DNA from: Scatosoma sp045614565
GTDB lineage: Bacteria > Bacillota > Clostridia > Christensenellales > Borkfalkiaceae
Length of the DNA stretch: 52,072 bases
Assembly: GCA_045614565.1 (NCBI GenBank)
Contig: JAZLDG010000100.1
Coordinates: 1-52,072 of the forward strand
Direction of reading: 5' to 3'
The notes under the pieces are model-generated. The model saw only the letters and a program-made list of their open reading frames with translations. It did not search any database and was not told where the DNA came from. Below, piece after piece: positions 30,235 to 38,366 of the stretch (position 1 is the first letter of the stretch; every line of letters begins with the position of its first letter). Made by a program: the position numbers and the translations under genes.

Positions 30235-32067
30235 ATGAAAAAGAAAAAAGAACAAAAACAAAAAGTTTCCATCGGCGGTCAAGCCGTAATGGAAGGCGTG
30301 ATGATGCGCGGGAAAAGCGCGATGGCTACTGCCGTACGCGATCCCGAAGGCGTTATCCAAATCGAATCCGAGCGTTTAACGCCGCCTAAAAAGGGCGGTT
30401 TTTCCCGTTTGCCGTTCGTTCGCGGGGTGGTGAATTTCGTTCACTCGCTCGTGGACGGCAACCGTATTTTAATGCGGAGCGCGGACGTTGCCGTTGGCGA
30501 CGACGAACAACCGTCCAAAGCCGAAAAATGGTTGCAGGAAAAATGTAAAATAAGCTTAAACGGCGTTTTGGACGGCGTGGCGACCGTACTTGGGATTTTG
30601 CTTGCGCTTGGTATTTTTATTGCGCTTCCGCAGTTTTTGACGGGGCTTTTCCCCTTGGATAAGACGAGCACGGGCTGGGAAGGGGTTTGGTTTAATTTGA
30701 TTGAAGGCGGTATCCGTTTGGGGATATTCGTAATTTATATTCTGTTAATTTCGCTCATACCGTCGCTTAAACGAGTGTTTATGTATCACGGCGCGGAGCA
30801 TAAAACGATCGCTTGCTTTGAATCGGAAAAAGAATTGATCGTCGAGAACGTGCGGGGTTGCTCGCGCGTGCACGACCGTTGCGGCACGACCTTTTTGTTT
30901 CTCGTAATGATGGTGAGTATTCTCGTGTTCTCGCTTGCCAACGTGGCGGTGGGGAGATGGTTGTACGATTTGGTAGACCCGAGCTTGCACGGGCTCGTTC
31001 GTTTCGTATTCAAGCTCCTGCTTTTGCCTATCGTCGCGGGCGTATCCTACGAGATTTTGCGCTTGCTCGCCAAGACGAAATCTAAATTTTTCCTGATTTT
31101 CAAGTGGCCGGGGCTGCTTTTGCAGCATTTGACCACGCGAGAACCCGACGATAAAATGATCGAGTGCGCAATCGTCGCGTTTTCCACCGTTTTGAAGATG
31201 GACGAAGACCCGTCAATCCCCGAAAAAGTGTTCGCGACGGCGGGCAAGATGAGTTCGCTTTTGAAAAACACCAAACGCCGTTTCGCGCAGTTTGATATCG
31301 AAGCGGACGAAGCGGAATGGATTTTCGCAATCACTTTGGGTATACCCAAAAGCGCGGTCGCGACGGAAGAACGCATTTTGAAAGCGGCGCAAGCCAAAGA
31401 AATTATTAAAATTGCGGACGAACGCCTGACGGGCAGACCGCTTTGGTATATTATCGGCGACACGAGCTTTTACGGGTACACGATCAAGGTGGACGAACGG
31501 GTTTTAATTCCCCGTCCCGAAACGGAAGAGCTCGCTTCGCTCGTCGTGAGCGCGGCGGAAGAAGGACAAAGTATACTCGATCTTTGCACGGGCAGCGGCG
31601 CAATCGCAATCGCGGTATATAAGGAGCTGGAAAAGGTCAACCGTCCCGTGAAAGTGACGGCGGTGGATATCAGCGCGGACGCGTTGACGCTTGCGAAAGA
31701 AAACGCGGCGGCAAACGAAGCGGAAATCAATTTCGTACAGTCCGATTTATTCAAACGCTTGCGCGGTAGATTTGATATTATCGTTTCCAACCCCCCGTAT
31801 ATTCCCACGGCGGAAATCGACGGCTTGCAACGGGAGGTCAAATCCTTTGAGCCAAAGCTCGCTTTGGACGGCGGCGCAGACGGTTTGGATTTTTATAGGC
31901 TGATTGCAAGCGAAGCGGCGAAATACTTGAACCGTAACGGCACGCTGATTATGGAAGTAGGCGCGGGACAGGCGGAATCGGTCGCACGGCTTTTCAAGAG
32001 CGTGTCCTATAAAATGATTATCAAGGATTTTAACGGCGTAGATAGATTTGTAAAGGTCGTTTTATAA
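30235..32067 (+). CDS. prmC: Fusion of YqhQ (DUF1385) and release factor methyltransferase PrmC
   Basis: Residues about 10-315 form a DUF1385/YqhQ membrane domain (GGQAVMEGVMMRG, VFMYHGAEHKTIACFE, GCSRVHDRCGTTFLF, three to four membrane helices). Residues about 345-610 form PrmC, which methylates the GGQ glutamine of release factors: LIPRPETEELA, DLCTGSGAIAIAV and catalytic NPPY at 519-522. In most Firmicutes these are adjacent separate genes; here they are one frame with no internal stop. The ATG at 30235 has GAAGG upstream. prfA, encoding its substrate, follows 18 bases later. Confidence 0.92.
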   Translation: MKKKKEQKQKVSIGGQAVMEGVMMRGKSAMATAVRDPEGVIQIESERLTPPKKGGFSRLPFVRGVVNFVHSLVDGNRILMRSADVAVGDDEQPSKAEKWLQEKCKISLNGVLDGVATVLGILLALGIFIALPQFLTGLFPLDKTSTGWEGVWFNLIEGGIRLGIFVIYILLISLIPSLKRVFMYHGAEHKTIACFESEKELIVENVRGCSRVHDRCGTTFLFLVMMVSILVFSLANVAVGRWLYDLVDPSLHGLVRFVFKLLLLPIVAGVSYEILRLLAKTKSKFFLIFKWPGLLLQHLTTREPDDKMIECAIVAFSTVLKMDEDPSIPEKVFATAGKMSSLLKNTKRRFAQFDIEADEAEWIFAITLGIPKSAVATEERILKAAQAKEIIKIADERLTGRPLWYIIGDTSFYGYTIKVDERVLIPRPETEELASLVVSAAEEGQSILDLCTGSGAIAIAVYKELEKVNRPVKVTAVDISADALTLAKENAAANEAEINFVQSDLFKRLRGRFDIIVSNPPYIPTAEIDGLQREVKSFEPKLALDGGADGLDFYRLIASEAAKYLNRNGTLIMEVGAGQAESVARLFKSVSYKMIIKDFNGVDRFVKVVL

Positions 32068-32085
32068 CGGCAAAGGAGAAAGAGC

Positions 32086-33156
32086 TTGCTTAAAAAATTA
32101 GACGATATTTCCAAACGCTACGCGTTTTTGACCGAGCGGCTTTCGGACGCGAACGTGATTGCCGATATGCAAACTTGGCAAAAATATTCCAAGGAACAGT
32201 CCGAGCTTCGCGAAACCGTGGAAAAATACGAAGAATATTTAGAAACGGAACGGCAAATGAACGACGCGTTTTCGCTTGCGGAAACGGAAAGCGACGCGGA
32301 AATGAAAAAAATGCTTTTGGACGAAGGCTACGTTTGCAAGGAACGCTTGGCGGAAAATTTGAACGAGCTGAAAATTTTACTTTTGCCCAAGGACAAAAAC
32401 GACGAAAGAAGCTGTATTTTGGAAATCCGCGCGGGAACGGGCGGCGAAGAAGCCGCGTTGTTTGCGGCGGAGCTTTGCCGTATGTATCTAAATTATTGCG
32501 CGGCGAACAGACTTCGCGTGGAAGAAATCGAAATGAGCGCGACGGAGCTTGGCGGGGTTAAAGAAGCTATTTACGGCGTTACGGGCGCGGGCGCGTACAA
32601 ATTATTAAAATATGAAAGCGGCGTACACCGCGTTCAACGCGTACCTGCTACCGAGACGCAGGGTAGAATACACACGTCGGCGGCGACGGTGGCGGTACTT
32701 CCCGAAGCGGAAGAAATAGAAGTGGAAATCAACGAAAAAGACATTCGTATCGACATTTTCCATTCGGGCGGAGCAGGCGGTCAAAACGTCAATAAGGTCG
32801 CTTCGGCGGTGCGGATTACGCACTTCCCAACGGGGATCGTCGTGAGCTGCCAAGACGAACGTTCACAGCTCAAAAACAAAGAACGCGCGTTCAAGGTCTT
32901 GCGCTCGCGCGTGTATGATTTTTATAACGGTCAAAGCGCGAAAGCGCGAGAAGAAAATCGGCGCAGTATGGTAGGCTCGGGGGATCGGAGCGAACGAATC
33001 CGTACCTATAATTTCCCGCAAAGCCGTGTCACCGATCACCGTATCGGGTTAAGTCAGTACAATCTCGACGCGTTTATGACGGGGGATATTTCGTCGATGG
33101 TGGAAGCGTTGGCAATCGCGGACAGAGAAGCGTTGCTCGCAAGTCAAGAAGAATAA
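32086..33156 (+). CDS. prfA: Peptide chain release factor 1
   Basis: RF1 reads UAA and UAG stops and triggers peptide release. The 356-residue product has RVQRVPATETQGRIHTS, the catalytic GGQ in HSGGAGGQNVNK, and the C-terminal QSRVTDHRIGLS. Start is TTG at 32086 with AAAGGAG 7 bases upstream. It lies downstream of its methyltransferase. Confidence 0.97.
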   Translation: MLKKLDDISKRYAFLTERLSDANVIADMQTWQKYSKEQSELRETVEKYEEYLETERQMNDAFSLAETESDAEMKKMLLDEGYVCKERLAENLNELKILLLPKDKNDERSCILEIRAGTGGEEAALFAAELCRMYLNYCAANRLRVEEIEMSATELGGVKEAIYGVTGAGAYKLLKYESGVHRVQRVPATETQGRIHTSAATVAVLPEAEEIEVEINEKDIRIDIFHSGGAGGQNVNKVASAVRITHFPTGIVVSCQDERSQLKNKERAFKVLRSRVYDFYNGQSAKAREENRRSMVGSGDRSERIRTYNFPQSRVTDHRIGLSQYNLDAFMTGDISSMVEALAIADREALLASQEE

Positions 33157-33174
33157 ATAGAAAGGATTAAAAAT

Positions 33175-34455
33175 ATGGCAACCGTAGAATTTACCGACAA
33201 AGTGAAAATTCTTATCAAAGCAGGCGACGGCGGCGACGGAATGAACTCGTTTAAGGCGTTCAAAGGCAAACCCGCGTGCGGACCTGACGGCGGCGACGGC
33301 GGCAAGGGCGGCGACGTGTATTTCGTCGGGGATAAGGATATGAACGATCTTTTTTCTTTCCGTTTCAATTCCCGTTTCTTGGCGGAAAACGGCGAAGTGG
33401 GCGGTACGAACAGATGCTTTGGCAAAAGCGGTAAAAACGTATATATCAAAGTCCCGCTCGGAACGCTCGTTCGCGACGCGGAAACGGGCAGACTCATTTG
33501 CGACGTCTTTGAAGACGGGCAGGAAATTTTAGTCGCTCGCGGCGGGAACGGCGGGAAAGGCAACGTCCGTTTCACGACGGCGCGCCGACACGCGCCTAAC
33601 TTCGCGCAAAAGGGCGAAAAGGTTAAACAGCATTACGTTATTTTGGAAATGAAAGTCATTGCCGACGTCGGGTTCGTGGGCTTCCCGAACGTGGGAAAAA
33701 GCACCCTGCTTTCTAAAATTTCCGCGGCAAGACCCAAGATTGCAAACTATCATTTCACCACGCTTTCGCCTAATCTCGGCGTAGTGCGCTACTACGAAAA
33801 ATCGTTCGTGGCGGCGGATATCCCCGGACTTATCGAAGGCGCGGCGCAAGGCGCGGGGCTTGGACACGATTTCTTGCGCCATATCGAGCGTACGCGTATG
33901 CTGTGTCATTTGGTGGATATTTCGGGTTGCGAAGGTCGCGATCCCATTGCCGATTTCCAAAAAATCAACGCCGAACTCAAAGAATACAGCGAAGTTTTGG
34001 CAAAAGTCCCCCAAATCGTCGTTTGCAACAAGTGCGACGTGTACGGCGCGGACGAGAATTTGAAAGCGTTTAAGAAAAAATACGGCAGGAAATATAAGAT
34101 TTATCCTATTTCGGCAATCAGCGGCGACGGCACGCGGGAATTGATTGAAGGAATTTTCGCGGTTTTGGACACGCTCCCGCCTATCGAGCCTATCCCCGTC
34201 GAAGAAGAATTTGAATACAAAGCCAACGAAGATCTCGGCTTTGAAATTTACAAGGACGACGACGGCGTATACGTGGTCATCGGCGGTTTGATCGATATGC
34301 TTTGCCGTAACGTAGTCTTAAATAACCCCGACTCAATGCAATACTTCCAAAAAGTTCTCCGTCTTCGCGGCGTTATCAAAGAACTCTCCAAAATGGGCTG
34401 CAAGGAAGGGGATACGGTATCGATCGGCGAAGTCGAATTTGACTTCATACCGTAA
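33175..34455 (+). CDS. obgE: GTPase ObgE/CgtA
   Basis: A ribosome-assembly and stress GTPase of 426 residues. The glycine-rich Obg fold (GGDGGDGMNSFKAF, PDGGDGGKGGDVYF) spans 1-158. The G domain has GFPNVGKST (G1), DIPGLIEGA (G3) and NKCD (G4), and the OCT domain forms the last 75 residues. It follows prfA by 18 bases. Confidence 0.97.
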   Translation: MATVEFTDKVKILIKAGDGGDGMNSFKAFKGKPACGPDGGDGGKGGDVYFVGDKDMNDLFSFRFNSRFLAENGEVGGTNRCFGKSGKNVYIKVPLGTLVRDAETGRLICDVFEDGQEILVARGGNGGKGNVRFTTARRHAPNFAQKGEKVKQHYVILEMKVIADVGFVGFPNVGKSTLLSKISAARPKIANYHFTTLSPNLGVVRYYEKSFVAADIPGLIEGAAQGAGLGHDFLRHIERTRMLCHLVDISGCEGRDPIADFQKINAELKEYSEVLAKVPQIVVCNKCDVYGADENLKAFKKKYGRKYKIYPISAISGDGTRELIEGIFAVLDTLPPIEPIPVEEEFEYKANEDLGFEIYKDDDGVYVVIGGLIDMLCRNVVLNNPDSMQYFQKVLRLRGVIKELSKMGCKEGDTVSIGEVEFDFIP

Positions 34456-34660
34456 AAGCACGTATATACGTCGCAATACATCGTCGAACTTGCGTTTTTT
34501 CTCGGTCACGTACGTCTATGTACGTTCCCGTCGAAAAATCCGCGTTCTTCTTGTCTTGCTCGTATCTACGCACTTTTACTTCGCTTGGCGCAAGGGGTAG
34601 TGAGTAATTCATTTCACGCGTATCTACGCATTTTTATAAAATAAAAAAAAGGAAAATACT
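34456..34660 (+). repeat. Non-coding stretch with direct and inverted repeats
   Basis: An imperfect inverted repeat spans about 34486-34547 around CACGTACGTCTATGTACG. CGTATCTACGCA followed by [CT]TTTTA occurs twice, at 34561 and 34620. There is no open reading frame. It looks like an interspersed element placed between obgE and yhbY; only one copy is seen here. Confidence 0.45.
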
Positions 34661-34972
34661 ATGATCGTAACAAACGAAAACATCACAAGCAAACAAAGAA
34701 GCAAATTAAAATCGTTGGCGGCGAAGCTTTCCCCGATTACCCAAGTGGGTAAGGGCGGGATCACCGACAATTTATTAAAAACGCTTTCCGACGCGTTGGA
34801 CGCGCGGGAGCTGATTAAGGTCAATATTTTGGAAACGGCGGACGACGACGCGCGCAACCTTGCCGAAAACATCGCCGAGCTTTTGGAAGCCGTACCCGTT
34901 GCCGTAATCGGCAGAAAAGCGATTTTCTACCGCTATTCCCGCAGGGATAAGTTTGCGCATCTTGAATTTTGA
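34661..34972 (+). CDS. yhbY: YhbY-family (CRM domain) RNA-binding protein
   Basis: The 103-residue CRM-domain protein is associated with 50S assembly. Motifs: LKSLAAKLSPITQVGKGGIT (with the GxxG-type loop) and ELIKVNILETADDDA, ending VIGRKAIFYRYSRR. AAAGGAAAATACT precedes the ATG. Usual neighbour of obgE. Confidence 0.92.
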   Translation: MIVTNENITSKQRSKLKSLAAKLSPITQVGKGGITDNLLKTLSDALDARELIKVNILETADDDARNLAENIAELLEAVPVAVIGRKAIFYRYSRRDKFAHLEF

Positions 34973-35036
34973 AAAAGTTGTTTGAAATCAAAAAATTTGC
35001 GTTATAAATGAATATACAACCAAAAGGAAGCGTGTT

Positions 35037-35555
35037 ATGGAAAAGGAAGAATTAAAGGAAAATAACCCCAACGAAAATACCAAGACGGAAAAGAAAAAAA
35101 CTGCCAAGAAATGGCAGGAAGAAGCCGAAAAGGCGATTGCCGAAGCGGAAGAAAGCAAGCGTAAATGGTACGCCGTGACCGCGGAGTATGAAAATTACCG
35201 CCGCCGTACCCAAAACCAAGCGGCGCAACGCTACGCCGAAGGCAGAAACGACGTAGTCGCTTCTTTGTTCCCCATCGGAGATAATTTGGAGCGCGCGCTC
35301 GCTTCGATTACGGACGAAAACACCAAGCAGGGCGTGGATATGGTGCTGAAAGCCTATAAAAAGGTGTTGGAAGGGGAAGGGATTGAAGAAATCGACCCCG
35401 TAGGACAACCCTTTGACGCGTCAACGAGCGAAGCTATTATGGCTATGCCCGCCGCTGACGGCGAAGAAAGCGGTGTCGTAAAACAAGTTTACGTCAAGGG
35501 CTATAAAAAAGGCGACAAGGTTTTGCGCTATGCCCAAGTAATCGTTACGCAATAA
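35037..35555 (+). CDS. grpE: Co-chaperone GrpE
   Basis: Nucleotide-exchange factor for DnaK. The 172-residue product has a charged N-terminus, a long coiled coil (about 20-80, AEYENYRRRTQNQAAQRYAE) and the C-terminal beta domain (PFDASTSEAIMAMP, GYKKGDKVLRYAQVIV). It is alone: no hrcA, dnaK or dnaJ follows, a terminator comes at once, and no CIRCE element is seen upstream. Regulation therefore differs from the usual hrcA operon. Confidence 0.94.
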   Translation: MEKEELKENNPNENTKTEKKKTAKKWQEEAEKAIAEAEESKRKWYAVTAEYENYRRRTQNQAAQRYAEGRNDVVASLFPIGDNLERALASITDENTKQGVDMVLKAYKKVLEGEGIEEIDPVGQPFDASTSEAIMAMPAADGEESGVVKQVYVKGYKKGDKVLRYAQVIVTQ

Positions 35556-35563
35556 TAACAACG

Positions 35564-35592
35564 AACCCCCGTGCAAACAGCACGGGGGTGTA
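35564..35592. terminator. Bidirectional terminator
   Basis: CCCCCGTGC and GCACGGGGG form a 9-bp stem with a 5-base loop between convergent genes. Confidence 0.85.
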
Positions 35593-35802
35593 TTATTTCA
35601 AACCTAAAATTTCATCGGAAGACACGTCTAATATTTTGCAAAGGTTTGCAAAAGTATCGAGTGACGGATATTTATTTTGCTTCATATACTTGCTAACCGT
35701 TGACGGATTGACACCAAGAGCTTTGGCTAACTGCTTTTGACTGATATTTCCATATTTTATTGTTTCTCGCAGTCGCTCCTGTATTTCCGTTATCGTTATC
35801 AT
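35593..35802 (-). CDS. XRE-family helix-turn-helix regulator, 69 aa
   Basis: A single Cro/C1 DNA-binding domain: NISQKQLAKALGVNPSTVSKY (helix-turn-helix at about 19-40), then YPSLDTFANLCKILDVSSDEILGL. No effector domain. No Shine-Dalgarno site is visible before the ATG; the upstream sequence is AT-rich. Target unknown. Confidence 0.85.
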   Translation of the reverse strand: MITITEIQERLRETIKYGNISQKQLAKALGVNPSTVSKYMKQNKYPSLDTFANLCKILDVSSDEILGLK

Positions 35803-35916
35803 ATAATAAAAATAACAAAAAGCGACAAAAAAGTTTCAAGAAAGGCACACCGTGCCTTTTTTGGTAAATAATGGTAAATTTTGCTATAATAAAATCGTTG
35901 GGATAAAGGTGTTATT

Positions 35917-36213
35917 ATGCAAATTTGGAATTATTTATTTTCGTTGTTGGCGTTTGCGTGTATATGTTTATGCGGAGCGGGATTATTTTTAGGGATTGGC
36001 GCGGAATACGCGGGGGAAGAAGTCGTTTTACGCTTATCCTTTTGCATTGCCGCGCTCGTTTGCGCGGCAGGGGCGTTTGGGTTTTCTTTGACGGTGTGTA
36101 TTCTCGATTGCAAGGCGCAAGGCGCGCCCGCGATTTCGCGTATGTTTTTGATTATGACAAGCATTACGCTTTTATTCCTTTCTGTCATTGCGCTTGTCGG
36201 CAAAATTGTATAA
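35917..36213 (+). CDS. Hypothetical small membrane protein, 98 aa
   Basis: Three membrane segments at about 4-27, 40-62 and 75-96. No known motif. A TATAAT box lies about 30 bases upstream (TTGCTATAATAAAATCG) and the ribosome binding site is weak. The gene ends before a terminator at 36219. Confidence 0.6.
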   Translation: MQIWNYLFSLLAFACICLCGAGLFLGIGAEYAGEEVVLRLSFCIAALVCAAGAFGFSLTVCILDCKAQGAPAISRMFLIMTSITLLFLSVIALVGKIV

Positions 36214-36218
36214 AGTTT

Positions 36219-36250
36219 ATTCTTTCCATAGGAAAGAGTTTCTTTTTTTT
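36219..36250 (+). terminator. Terminator of the 98-aa gene
   Basis: TCTTTCC, ATA, GGAAAGA followed by GTTTC and eight T residues. Confidence 0.75.
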
Positions 36251-36372
36251 GATTGATACAATCGAAAAAAAGAATAAATAAACCATTTTTCTCTAAAAAA
36301 GTTGATAATTTCATAAGTTTTTATCAAAAACGGGGTAATTGCGGTTGCTTTTCTTTGAAAAAAAAGCTACAA

Positions 36373-36378
36373 TATAAT
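36373..36378 (+). promoter_or_regulatory. -10 box of the aspartate aminotransferase gene
   Basis: TATAAT lies 31 bases before the ATG. TTTTCT at 17-base distance is a poor -35 candidate. Confidence 0.55.
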
Positions 36379-36409
36379 ACGGTAAAAAATAAGACAGGAG
36401 ATAATACTT

Positions 36410-37609
36410 ATGAAGAATAGAATTGCGAGAAGAATGTCTGCGCTTGCGCCGTCTTTAACGCTTGCGATTTCTGCGAAAGCGAAAGCGATGAAGCAGGCGG
36501 GCGAAAGCGTCGTTTCGTTTGGTGTGGGCGAGCCTGATTTTAACACGCCCGAGCATATTATTAACGCGGCAAAGGTGGCTCTCGATAACGGGCAAACCAA
36601 ATATACGCCGTCGTCGGGGTTATTGCCCTTGCGTAAGGCGATTTGCGCGAAATTTGAAAAAGACAACGGGCTTGACTTCGAGCCGTCGCAAATTATCGTT
36701 TCCAACGGTGCGAAACATTCCATTTTCAACGCTTGCTACGCGGTTTTGGAAGAAGGGGACGAAGTTATTATCCCCGCGCCCTACTGGCTGACCTATCCCG
36801 AAGTCGTAAAGGTTTGCGGTGCTACGCCCGTATACATTGACTGCAAAAAGGAAAATAAATTCAAATTCTCGCCAGAAGATTTGAAAGCGGCGATCACGCC
36901 CAAGACGAAAATGCTCATCTTCAATTCCCCGTCCAACCCGACGGGCGCGGTATACAACGAAGAAGAAACGCGTGCGATCGCCAAGGTTTGCGAAGAAGCG
37001 GGGATTTTCGTGCTCGCAGACGAGATTTACGAAAAACTTTGCTACAACGGCGTAAAACCGTTCTCGATTGCAAAATGCAGCGAAAAAATGAAAGACATGA
37101 CGATTACCGTCAACGGCGTTTCTAAAACGTACGCGATGACGGGCTGGCGCGTGGGGTATCTTGCCGCGCCGAAGGACGTTGCCAAGGCAATCGATTCCTT
37201 CCAAAGCCACGCAACTTCTAACGCGTGTTCCATTTCGCAATACGCAACGATTGAAGCGTTATCGTCGTCCGACGAAGAAATTGCGGCAATGGTCAGCGTA
37301 TTCGATAAACGCCGTGAAAAACTCTTAAAGCTGATTGCGGATATCGACGGTGTAGGCGCGGTTGAGCCTGACGGTGCGTTTTACGTTATGATGGTCGTTG
37401 GGGGCTTGTACGGCAAGAGTTATCAAGGCAAGACGATCAACGGTTCTGTGGATTTTGCGGACGTGCTTTTGGACGCCGAAAAGGTTGCGACCGTACCCGG
37501 GGTATCGTTCGGAGCGGACGATTGCGTGCGGCTTTCCTACGCTTTATCCGAAGCGGATTTGGAAGAAGGCTTGCGCAGAATTAAAAAATTCGTGAGCGAA
37601 TTGCAATAA
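36410..37609 (+). CDS. aspC: Aspartate aminotransferase (class I, Ib subgroup)
   Basis: PLP enzyme linking aspartate/oxaloacetate and glutamate/2-oxoglutarate. The 399-residue product has GVGEPDFNTPEHI, KYTPSSGLLPLR, SNGAKHSIFNACYAVL, NSPSNPTGAVY, the PLP lysine in VSKTYAMTGWRVGY, and the C-terminal VRLSYALSEADLEEGL. The start ATG has AGGAGATAATACTT upstream. Threonine synthase lies 760 bases on, in the aspartate family pathway, but in a separate transcript. Confidence 0.94.
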   Translation: MKNRIARRMSALAPSLTLAISAKAKAMKQAGESVVSFGVGEPDFNTPEHIINAAKVALDNGQTKYTPSSGLLPLRKAICAKFEKDNGLDFEPSQIIVSNGAKHSIFNACYAVLEEGDEVIIPAPYWLTYPEVVKVCGATPVYIDCKKENKFKFSPEDLKAAITPKTKMLIFNSPSNPTGAVYNEEETRAIAKVCEEAGIFVLADEIYEKLCYNGVKPFSIAKCSEKMKDMTITVNGVSKTYAMTGWRVGYLAAPKDVAKAIDSFQSHATSNACSISQYATIEALSSSDEEIAAMVSVFDKRREKLLKLIADIDGVGAVEPDGAFYVMMVVGGLYGKSYQGKTINGSVDFADVLLDAEKVATVPGVSFGADDCVRLSYALSEADLEEGLRRIKKFVSELQ

Positions 37610-37627
37610 TTAGACGGCAAAATAGAC

Positions 37628-37656
37628 AAAAACGGACGAGTAATCGTCCGTTTTTT
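37628..37656 (+). terminator. Terminator of aspC
   Basis: AAAACGGACGA and TCGTCCGTTTTTT form a stem with a T run shortly after the stop. Confidence 0.88.
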
Positions 37657-37708
37657 GGAAAAATATGAAAAAAGTTTATTTTTTTCAAAAAAATTTTTGC
37701 TGTAAGTC

Positions 37709-37737
37709 TTGAAATTACGAGAAAAATATGGTAGAAT
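37709..37737 (+). promoter_or_regulatory. Promoter of the 135-aa P-loop gene
   Basis: TTGAAA (37709-37714), 17 bases, TAGAAT (37732-37737). Confidence 0.7.
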
Positions 37738-37804
37738 AGAATAAACCCGAATATGGACGATTTTCATAACGCGGGGAGTACGACAATTTCCGGAGGGATT
37801 TTTT

Positions 37805-38212
37805 ATGATTAAAGTAATTTACGGCGCAAAAGGTACGGGTAAGACCAAGATGATGATCGACGCGGCAAACGCGGCGGTTAAAGAAGCGAAAGGGCACTTG
37901 ATTTTTATCACGGACAGTAAGCGCGGTATGTATGATTTGGAACGCGACGTGCGTTTCATCGACACGAGCGAATACGACGTTGCGGGCGAAGCTGCGCTTT
38001 GCGGATTCGTGAAAGGCGTCATCGCAGGCAACAACGATAACGAGTACGTATTTATCGACGGCGTAGTCCGTATCGCGGGTAAGCCCGTGCAGGAATTAGC
38101 GGCATTCTTCTATATGCTGGATAAGGTTGCGAAGAATAACAATATGGTTATCACCGTTTCCGTTTCCGCGGCAAAAGAAGAGTTGCCCGATTTCGTAACC
38201 AAGTATCTTTAA
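37805..38212 (+). CDS. Small P-loop ATP-binding protein, 135 aa
   Basis: Walker A GAKGTGKT is at residues 7-14 and a Walker B-like EYVFIDGV at about 80-87. The rest is helical, with no membrane segment. Short single-domain P-loop proteins of this kind occur in Clostridia, but I know no established function. CGGAGG precedes the ATG, and the gene has its own promoter and terminator. Confidence 0.75.
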   Translation: MIKVIYGAKGTGKTKMMIDAANAAVKEAKGHLIFITDSKRGMYDLERDVRFIDTSEYDVAGEAALCGFVKGVIAGNNDNEYVFIDGVVRIAGKPVQELAAFFYMLDKVAKNNNMVITVSVSAAKEELPDFVTKYL

Positions 38213-38218
38213 TAACTG

Positions 38219-38256
38219 AAAGAGCCGAACGGTCTTTCTTTCCGTTCGGCTCTTCT
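38219..38256 (+). terminator. Terminator of the P-loop gene
   Basis: AGAGCCGAACGG and CCGTTCGGCTCT form a 12-bp stem with a 9-base loop, followed by TCT and AT-rich sequence. Confidence 0.85.
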
Positions 38257-38366
38257 ATAATAATATACCATAAATGTGCTATAATAGGGGGAATGATACG
38301 CGCTTGACGGCAGGGGAAGGACTGTCCGTTTTTCGTGCGTTTATTAACGAAAGGTAGGTAGAAAAA

